A stretch of 64,000 nt of DNA from Ignavibacteriales bacterium (GTDB taxonomy: Bacteria > Bacteroidota > Ignavibacteria > Ignavibacteriales > Ignavibacteriaceae), in assembly GCA_016709155.1 (NCBI GenBank), contig JADJEI010000001.1, positions 1,240,001 to 1,304,000 on the forward strand, given 5' to 3'. The translations under genes were made by a program, and so were the position numbers. The notes below the pieces were generated by a model. The model was not told where the DNA came from. It did no database searches and saw only the letters and a program-made list of their open reading frames with translations. Below, one piece after another: positions 58,223 to 64,000 of the stretch (position 1 is the stretch's first letter; each line of letters begins with the position of its first letter).

Positions 58223-59017
58223 CTAAATATTTTTAAATAATTCCTTCGCATCTTTCTCGAGCCATCTTTTGTGATATTCAAACCAGCGCGTTGCGTAACC
58301 AGATTCACGTAAGGTATCACGAGGATGAATCAAGGGCAGTAATTGAATTTCCCTATCACCAAGTTTTATTGGGTGAAGTCTGCCATAAATTGAATAGTCA
58401 GCAAGACGGACTTTTTCGAGACCATGGTGGCTCAAAAACATTTTCAGTGGCAGGTCTCCTAAAGAAATTAAAATTTCGGCTTTTGATTCATTTATCTCCG
58501 CCAATATTTCTTCTCGCCGACAGCTATCCACAAGTTGATTTTTCAATTCCGTAGATGGCACAGAAGGTAGAGGGAGAGAACTATCAGCGGTCAACCTCGA
58601 ATACCTTTTAATCGCCTTTCGTTGCCCACGGTTCATCAGACTAAAAGGAATCATGTCGCAAAGCCAGGAATCTTTCCTAATTACACCAAGCGGCTCTAAA
58701 AATAATTTATCCAATGAACGCCCAATCGGTCCGTTAATTTCTTTCCCCTCGGGAATAAGAAGACCAAGTTCCTCCGGAATATTTATACTTTTTATAATTT
58801 GTTCGGCTCGTTCCTGATCGCCGCACCAGTATAGTTCAGGTTCGCTCGCTACAGGAAGAGCGCGTGCTAATATCTTGCCGCTTCTTTCAAGCCAGCGTGC
58901 TTGCACAGTTCCGGAATATACACCAAGTATAAAAACTTTTTTAGGAGTTCGATCTGTTTGAAATAATTTTACAACCGGTAATCCAAACGGGAAAACTGCT
59001 TGATCTACTGTATCCAT
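58223..59017 (-). CDS. Uracil-DNA-glycosylase-superfamily-like protein
   Basis: 264 residues, no signal peptide. The order of elements resembles the UDG fold: an N-terminal strand with a small-residue turn (KKVFILGVYSGTVQARWLER, in the place of GxxPG motif A), a central ILISLGDLPLKMFL (compare LGxxA), and a C-terminal LLPLIHPRDTLRESGYATRW, where IHPR sits at the HPSP-type motif B. The match is by pattern only, and the usual catalytic Asp/Asn of motif A is not obvious, so DNA-repair activity is not assured. It is a single gene facing away from the T9SS cargo gene across a 398-bp region. Confidence 0.55.
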   Translation of the reverse strand: MDTVDQAVFPFGLPVVKLFQTDRTPKKVFILGVYSGTVQARWLERSGKILARALPVASEPELYWCGDQERAEQIIKSINIPEELGLLIPEGKEINGPIGRSLDKLFLEPLGVIRKDSWLCDMIPFSLMNRGQRKAIKRYSRLTADSSLPLPSVPSTELKNQLVDSCRREEILAEINESKAEILISLGDLPLKMFLSHHGLEKVRLADYSIYGRLHPIKLGDREIQLLPLIHPRDTLRESGYATRWFEYHKRWLEKDAKELFKNI

Positions 59018-59415
59018 TTAAACCTCAACTTCCTTCAATAAATTATGAAAGAATTTTTTTAATGACGCTGTAAACTTGTAAATACGTTAATTAAAAGTAA
59101 AGAGCTTACCTTTAAAATTTTTAACAGGAACAAATTGCTGACTTTAGAATTGCTGCTTAAAATTTTGCGTAACTAACCGGGTTATTAAAAGAGTAACTAA
59201 AAATTATTTTAATATTATTAATTTTTATTTTGTTTTCATTAAAAAGAGAATTATTATTGCCTCATCATAAATTGCTTTGCTTTTAATTTCAAACTAATAT
59301 TTTTTTTATACAACCTTTTTAAGTGATAATAATATCTCCACGTTATTTTATACAGTTTTTAAAAAATGCGCTCTATTAAATAATAATATCTAATAACCAT
59401 TCATCGGAGGTTCGT
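59018..59415. other. 398-bp divergent intergenic region
   Basis: This AT-rich region separates the divergent UDG-like and T9SS cargo genes and must hold both promoters. I see no gene, RNA fold or clear -33/-7 pair. The only firm element is CGGAGG (59406-59411), 4-5 bases before the ATG at 59416. Confidence 0.5.
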
Positions 59416-60708
59416 ATGAACATCATCTTTCACAAAAACATTGTGAAGCATTTGGGGATTTCTTTTTTCATAATTCTTTTTTGCGGCTCAATATTTGGGC
59501 AACAGAAGTCTGTTATTCCAATTCTGAAAAGTAATGGAGGAAATAGGGTAATTTTGCCTTCTTCATCTCCATCAGCCGTTCTTTATGATCAGACCGCAAC
59601 AGTTGATTCGTTCGGTACTACTTCTCAAGATTTCGAAACAATCTATGATGCGTATGATACTCAAGCGGCAGATGACTTTAAAGTTCCTTCCGGAGTATCC
59701 TGGTCTGTTACAAGGGTTTTTGTTCCTGGTTTTTACACTCTTGATGCCGCACCTACAGTTGACGTATGGTTTTATCAAAATAACCGACCCACATCACTTC
59801 CAGGCACTCAAATTTATAGCGCACTCGGTATAGTTCCAACGCTTGATGCTACAGGTACTCTGACAATAGATTTACCGACACCGGCGGATTTGTGTTCTGG
59901 AACATGGTGGGTTTCAGTACAGGCTAATTTGGATTTTGGAGCCGGCAGTCAGTGGTTTTGGCTAAATAGTTTTGGTCAGTTAAACAGCGAGTCTGCTTGG
60001 GAAAACCTCGGCGACGGATTTGCAACAGGCTGTGATACAACGTGGCATCGTAGAGTTACCGATTGCTTAGTCGGGGATGCATCCTCATTTGATATGGCAT
60101 TTCGATTAGAAGGAACAGTTGGAAGTGCTTGCGCAATTACGGTTACTGTTCCTAATGGTGGAGAAAGCTGGGCTTTAGGAAGCACACACGATGTTACCTG
60201 GACAGACAATATTCCTGATAATGTGAGTATCTCACTTCTCAAGGGTTTTACAAAAGTTCTGACTATTTCGCCAAACACTCCAAGTGATGGACTTTTCAGT
60301 TGGACTATTCCAACCACTTTGACACCTGGCTCAGATTATAAAGTACAAATACAAGGTAAGGTAAATAGAGTTAAAGATAAAAGCAATGGTAATTTTACTT
60401 TAACTGCAGCAACTGATAAATCATTAACCGAAGTTGAATTGGCGCAAAATTATCCTAACCCATTTAACCCAAGCACAATTATATCTTATGCTATCCCATT
60501 TGAAGGAAATGTAAATATAATTGTTTATAATGTAATGGGTGAAACAGTTAGCGAATTGGTCAATTCTGTTCAGCAACCAGGCAATTATCAGACTGAATTT
60601 AATGCCTCTAACATAGCAGCCGGTATGTACTTCTACAGAATTAATGCAAAGTCATTGGATGGAAAACAGAATTTCACCGAATCAAGAAAGATGTTGTTAC
60701 TGAAATAA
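59416..60708 (+). CDS. Exported protein with Kre9/KNH-type domain and T9SS sorting domain
   Basis: 430 residues with a signal peptide (about 1-29, ending GSIFGQ). Residues 50-235 form a beta-rich domain (DSFGTTSQDFETIYDAYDTQ, AADDFKVPSGVSWSVTRVFV) seen in exported proteins that describe a dropped or binding jelly roll; I cannot name it. Next is a Ser/Thr-rich GPI-type (Kre9/KNH-like) beta-sandwich (about 243-331; VPNGGESWALGSTHDVTWTD, LFSWTIPTTLTPGSDYKVQI). A full T9SS sorting domain ends the protein ([53 protein letters not shown]). It is a single transcription unit closed by the terminator at 60756. Confidence 0.83.
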   Translation: MNIIFHKNIVKHLGISFFIILFCGSIFGQQKSVIPILKSNGGNRVILPSSSPSAVLYDQTATVDSFGTTSQDFETIYDAYDTQAADDFKVPSGVSWSVTRVFVPGFYTLDAAPTVDVWFYQNNRPTSLPGTQIYSALGIVPTLDATGTLTIDLPTPADLCSGTWWVSVQANLDFGAGSQWFWLNSFGQLNSESAWENLGDGFATGCDTTWHRRVTDCLVGDASSFDMAFRLEGTVGSACAITVTVPNGGESWALGSTHDVTWTDNIPDNVSISLLKGFTKVLTISPNTPSDGLFSWTIPTTLTPGSDYKVQIQGKVNRVKDKSNGNFTLTAATDKSLTEVELAQNYPNPFNPSTIISYAIPFEGNVNIIVYNVMGETVSELVNSVQQPGNYQTEFNASNIAAGMYFYRINAKSLDGKQNFTESRKMLLLK

Positions 60709-60755
60709 GGAAGAGTATCTTAATACTAGATTAGTGGTTCTTTGTTCTTGAAAAT

Positions 60756-60785
60756 AGGAGCGGCATCAGTCGCTCCTTTTTTATT
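60756..60785 (+). terminator. Rho-independent terminator after the T9SS cargo gene
   Basis: A perfect 7-bp stem (AGGAGCG paired with CGCTCCT) and 8-base loop, followed by TTTTTTATTTT, 47 bases after the stop codon at 60708. Confidence 0.88.
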
Positions 60786-60842
60786 TTCTGATCAAAAAAT
60801 TACCCCACCCGTTTTATACCTTGAATCAACATTTGTAATTGC

Positions 60843-60850
60843 TATTTTTG
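60843..60850 (+). promoter_or_regulatory. Possible -7 element TATTTTTG very close to the TPR gene start
   Basis: It fits TAnnTTTG, with CTTG 19 bases upstream as a possible -33 box. The ATG begins only 4 bases after this element, so transcription would start at or near the ATG, giving a leaderless or nearly leaderless messenger. This is a pattern match only. Confidence 0.3.
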
Positions 60851-60854
60851 AGGT

Positions 60855-62699
60855 ATGAAATTTCTAATTAAGCTTTCTATTATTTTACTTTTCCTGTCCG
60901 GGATTAATTTTCCGCAAATCAATGACGACCTTAATCGTTTTCAGCTTGCTCAAAGATTTAAGGAAGCTGGAGATTACACAAAAGTATTGCCAATACTTCA
61001 GCAGCTTTACGAAAAGGACCAGAATAACTATCAGTATTTTGTTTCGTTGAATGACACCTATCTGCAATTAAAAAATTATTTTGCATCAATTGATTTAATT
61101 GAAAACCGTTTAACAAAATACCCGAATGATATTAATTTATTCGGAATGCTTGGCAGCAGTTATTATCTCGCGGGTAATGAAAGTCGGGCTTTTGAAGTTT
61201 GGGATAAAGCACTTGCACAATTTCCTCAAAACACAATCAACTACAGAGTCATTGCAAACTATGCTATCGAACGACGAGCATTTGATAAAGCAATAAAAAT
61301 TTTTCAAAAAGCAAAATCAATTTCTGAAGACAAAATTTCTTTTTCTCTTGAACTTGCAAATCTGTATGCACTAACATTTAGATTTGAAGGAGCAGCCGAA
61401 GAATATTGTGAAATTTTATCGGTCAACACTGCACAACAATCTGTTATTGAAACAAGAATTTCAACTCTCATCGATAAACCGGGGGCATTGGATGCCGTAA
61501 TTAAGGTATTCGAAGAATGGGGTAGTAATCGTAACATTAGTTTCGGCGAAATCCTTGCTGATCTTTACTCAATTAATAAATCGTATGACAAAGCTCTCGA
61601 ACTTTATCAAGATATTGACAAGTCATTAAATAAGCAGGGTGTTGAGCTTTATAATTTCGCACTATCTCTTTATAATGAAAAAGAATTTTCTCTAGCGCAA
61701 AAGGTTTTCAGGTTAATCATCGATAGTAATACAGACTCACCAATAATTCCATCGTCAAAACTTGGCTATGCTAAATCACTCGAAGCTGAGTTGGAAAATG
61801 AAATTAATAATGAAAATTATTGGAAACCCCTGCAACCAGTAATAAAACTGAACTCTGAAAAGATTGAAAATATTATTAGTTCATATAAAGAAGTTGCGGA
61901 GCTTTATCCTGATACAGATATTTCCGATGAGGCGCTTTTGCAAATCGGAAGAATTAAATTCTACCGGCAAAATTTAGTTGAAGAGTCATCCGATATTTTT
62001 CATTCAGTCGCAACTCGATATGCTTTTTCGAAATTCAGTCCGGCTGCTTTCATCGAACTCGGAAATGTTTTTTTATACGAAGGCGAAATTGATTTGGCAG
62101 AATCATGCTTTACAACTGTTTTGAAGAAAACTAAATTATCGGCTGAAGATAAAAGCATCGCAAATTTCAAGCTTGCAAATATTTACTTTTATAAAGGAGA
62201 TTTCCCGGCTGTTAGGGAAAAACTTTTAGAAATAATGAATAACTTGAAAGATAATTCGGCGAACGATGCAATTGAGCTTTCACTTCTGCTGAACACTTCA
62301 CTAAACGATTCTTCTAATCTGCTTAAATTTTCCGCTGCGGAGTTTCTTGTTGTTCAGAAAAAATTTAATGAAGCTTTAGATATTTATAAACTTCTATCTG
62401 AAAATCCGCAGGCATTCTTTCTGAGCTCGGTTTCAAAACTAAGACAAGCCGAAATTTTTATTGCCTTAAACGTTTTCGATTCTGCCATTCAAATTTTAGA
62501 AGCAATAACTGAAGATGAGACCTCTAATATATTTTCTGATAAAGCATTATATTTGAAGGGAAATATTTATCAGTTTGGGAAGAAAAATTCTGCTCGTGCA
62601 ATCGAGGCTTATGAAGAACTTTTAGCCCTATTTCCCAATTCTATTTATAATGAAAACGCTAGGACAGAGATAAAAAAATTAAAAAGTAAATTAAGTTAG
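60855..62699 (+). CDS. Exported tetratricopeptide-repeat protein
   Basis: 614 residues. A signal peptide ([16 protein letters not shown]) is followed by TPR and TPR-like helices along nearly the whole length: [20 protein letters not shown] (about 30), [20 protein letters not shown] (about 97), [20 protein letters not shown] (about 134), [20 protein letters not shown] (about 400) and [20 protein letters not shown] (about 590). The later repeats resemble TolA-binding/YbgF-type TPRs. Such proteins act as assembly scaffolds in the envelope; the partner is unknown. The clpX gene begins 7 bases after its stop, so the two are probably co-transcribed, although a periplasmic scaffold and a cytoplasmic unfoldase have no obvious shared task. 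Confidence 0.82.
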   Translation: MKFLIKLSIILLFLSGINFPQINDDLNRFQLAQRFKEAGDYTKVLPILQQLYEKDQNNYQYFVSLNDTYLQLKNYFASIDLIENRLTKYPNDINLFGMLGSSYYLAGNESRAFEVWDKALAQFPQNTINYRVIANYAIERRAFDKAIKIFQKAKSISEDKISFSLELANLYALTFRFEGAAEEYCEILSVNTAQQSVIETRISTLIDKPGALDAVIKVFEEWGSNRNISFGEILADLYSINKSYDKALELYQDIDKSLNKQGVELYNFALSLYNEKEFSLAQKVFRLIIDSNTDSPIIPSSKLGYAKSLEAELENEINNENYWKPLQPVIKLNSEKIENIISSYKEVAELYPDTDISDEALLQIGRIKFYRQNLVEESSDIFHSVATRYAFSKFSPAAFIELGNVFLYEGEIDLAESCFTTVLKKTKLSAEDKSIANFKLANIYFYKGDFPAVREKLLEIMNNLKDNSANDAIELSLLLNTSLNDSSNLLKFSAAEFLVVQKKFNEALDIYKLLSENPQAFFLSSVSKLRQAEIFIALNVFDSAIQILEAITEDETSNIFSDKALYLKGNIYQFGKKNSARAIEAYEELLALFPNSIYNENARTEIKKLKSKLS

Positions 62700-62706
62700 G
62701 TTTAGA

Positions 62707-63960
62707 ATGGCTAAAAAAACGAATCAAAAATTTGTAAAATGTTCCTTCTGTGGAAGAGAGGGAAGCGAAGTCAGCAGCATGATTGCCGGACCGGATGTTT
62801 ACATTTGTGATATCTGCGTTAGCAGCAGCGTGGATATTTTAAAAAACAATCTTGCGGCATTTAACTTTACACAGAAAAATAAACCGGGTAAAGCGCATTC
62901 TCCTCAATCAATTAAAAAGGCACTTGATGAATTTGTTATTGGTCAGGATAGGGCAAAGAAATCTTTATCAGTTGCTGTTTATAATCACTATAAAAGAATC
63001 TCAACTCAAAAATCTTTTTTTGAACTTGATGATGTTGAAATCGAAAAGAGCAATATACTTCTGATTGGTTCTACAGGGGTGGGTAAAACCCTGCTTGCAC
63101 AAACGCTCGCCCGCATTCTTGATGTTCCCTTTGCAATTGCTGATGCAACTACGCTTACAGAGGCAGGTTATGTCGGCGATGATGTGGAATCTGTTTTGGT
63201 TCATCTTTTACAGGCAGCTGATTATAATCTTGAACGCGCACAAAAAGGTATCGTTTATATTGATGAGATCGACAAAATCGCACGCAAAAGTGAGAGCACA
63301 TCAATCACACGCGATGTTTCCGGCGAAGGGGTTCAGCAAGCATTGCTAAAAATTCTTGAGGGAACCATTGCCGGCGTTCCACCTAAAGGGGGCAGGAAAC
63401 ACCCCGAACAAAGTTTAATTAATGTAAACACTAAAAATATTTTGTTCATCGTCGGCGGTGCGTTCGAAGGAATTGAAAAACTCATCTCTTCTAGAATAAA
63501 CAAAAATCGTATGGGCTTCTATTCTAACCTGAAGGATAAAACATCCGAAGATGAATTACTGAACTTTATTTTGCCCGAAGACTTACTAAGATTTGGACTG
63601 ATTCCGGAATTAATAGGCAGAATCCCTGTAATCGCACCGTTGCATTCATTAAGTAAAGAAGCATTAAAAAGTATTTTAACAGTTCCGAAAAATGCCATCC
63701 TGAAACAGTATAAAAAATTATTTTTAATGGAAGGCGTCGAACTTGAGTTTGATAAATTTGCGCTTGACGCTATTGTTACGAAAGCGATGGAAAGAAAAAC
63801 CGGTGCACGTGCTTTACGTTCAATCGTAGAAGATTTTATGCTTGACATTATGTATGAAATTCCGAACAGGGAAAATCTTGATAAATGCATTATCACAAAA
63901 GATGTGGTTGAACAGGGTGCTGAACCTATCTTTATTGAGTCAGATCGAAAGTCAGCCTGA
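62707..63960 (+). CDS. clpX: ATP-dependent Clp protease ATP-binding subunit ClpX
   Basis: ClpX unfolds tagged proteins and feeds them to ClpP. The 417-residue protein has the N-terminal zinc-binding domain (Cys12, Cys15, Cys34, Cys37; CSFCGREG and YICDIC), the AAA+ core with Walker A GSTGVGKT (about 121-128), the substrate-gripping pore loop GYVGDD (about 154) and Walker [16 protein letters not shown] (about 183), plus sensor and C-terminal parts ([36 protein letters not shown]). The ClpP-docking IGF loop seems to read MGF here (NKNRMGFYS), a mild variant. No clpP or tig gene is in the window; the upstream neighbour is the TPR gene. The 40 bases after the stop hold nothing recognisable. Confidence 0.95.
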   Translation: MAKKTNQKFVKCSFCGREGSEVSSMIAGPDVYICDICVSSSVDILKNNLAAFNFTQKNKPGKAHSPQSIKKALDEFVIGQDRAKKSLSVAVYNHYKRISTQKSFFELDDVEIEKSNILLIGSTGVGKTLLAQTLARILDVPFAIADATTLTEAGYVGDDVESVLVHLLQAADYNLERAQKGIVYIDEIDKIARKSESTSITRDVSGEGVQQALLKILEGTIAGVPPKGGRKHPEQSLINVNTKNILFIVGGAFEGIEKLISSRINKNRMGFYSNLKDKTSEDELLNFILPEDLLRFGLIPELIGRIPVIAPLHSLSKEALKSILTVPKNAILKQYKKLFLMEGVELEFDKFALDAIVTKAMERKTGARALRSIVEDFMLDIMYEIPNRENLDKCIITKDVVEQGAEPIFIESDRKSA

Positions 63961-64000
63961 TTTTTTGTATCTGCAACTATTAAATTCATGATTAAAATAA

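Noticed and set aside
63519..63989. 156-codon minus-strand frame
   Set aside because: It is antisense to the well-supported clpX C-terminus.

Overview
The window looks like chromosomal DNA of a Gram-negative bacterium of the Bacteroidota/Chlorobiota (FCB) group, most likely an Ignavibacteria-type lineage. The reasons are: AT-rich sequence; many Sec-exported proteins ending in a type IX secretion (T9SS)-like sorting domain ([10 protein letters not shown] ... GxYxVxxxAsxLxSGxYfYxL ... KKMxLLK); a PorV/PorQ-family outer-membrane protein; TonB-dependent receptor and lipid A genes; TTG starts and weak Shine-Dalgarno sites in several genes. This placement is inferred from protein style, not from a marker tree.

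Layout. 1-3937 (minus): three exported proteins, the first cut by the window edge and the third broken by two frameshifts. 4008-9069 (plus): sigma factor, membrane zinc-type anti-sigma factor with a TPR ectodomain, and a large exported TPR-CHAT protease, the most system-like locus here. 9280-12415 (plus): two T9SS cargo proteins. 12610-19370 (plus): TonB-dependent receptor, giant FN3 surface protein and PorV-like protein. 19562-25597 (plus): two exported metallopeptidase genes (M16; M1+M28+PDZ), both interrupted. A 123-bp palindrome separates these from a long minus-strand block (25725-43580) with ispD, queA, ppdK, the lipid A genes lpxK / DUF374 acyltransferase / lpxB, an ICMT-like methyltransferase, a HAD phosphatase, an exported propeller-like protein, smc, a GH2-like membrane fusion and tpiA.

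43698-44858 is an MFS transporter. It is followed by about 740 bp of odd sequence: homopolymer-rich junk-like DNA, then a degenerate 83-bp tandem repeat. 45595-48619: radical SAM/SPASM protein, AEC transporter, gpmA. 48809-57385: DUF4301 protein and a mannoside-use cluster (SSS transporter, GH92 alpha-mannosidase, GH130 phosphorylase/hydrolase, CBM9-like protein). 57389-63960: YwqK/MORN-like protein, uracil-DNA-glycosylase-like protein, T9SS cargo protein, TPR protein and clpX.

A feature of the whole window is repeated gene interruption. Six genes carry single-base frameshifts (seven in total), most of them at short homopolymers, and one carries an in-frame TAG. In every case the reading frame resumes with intact family motifs. 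This pattern fits consensus-sequence errors at least as well as real pseudogenes, so I annotate these genes over their full span and flag the break. No rRNA, tRNA, CRISPR array, transposase or prophage gene was recognised.
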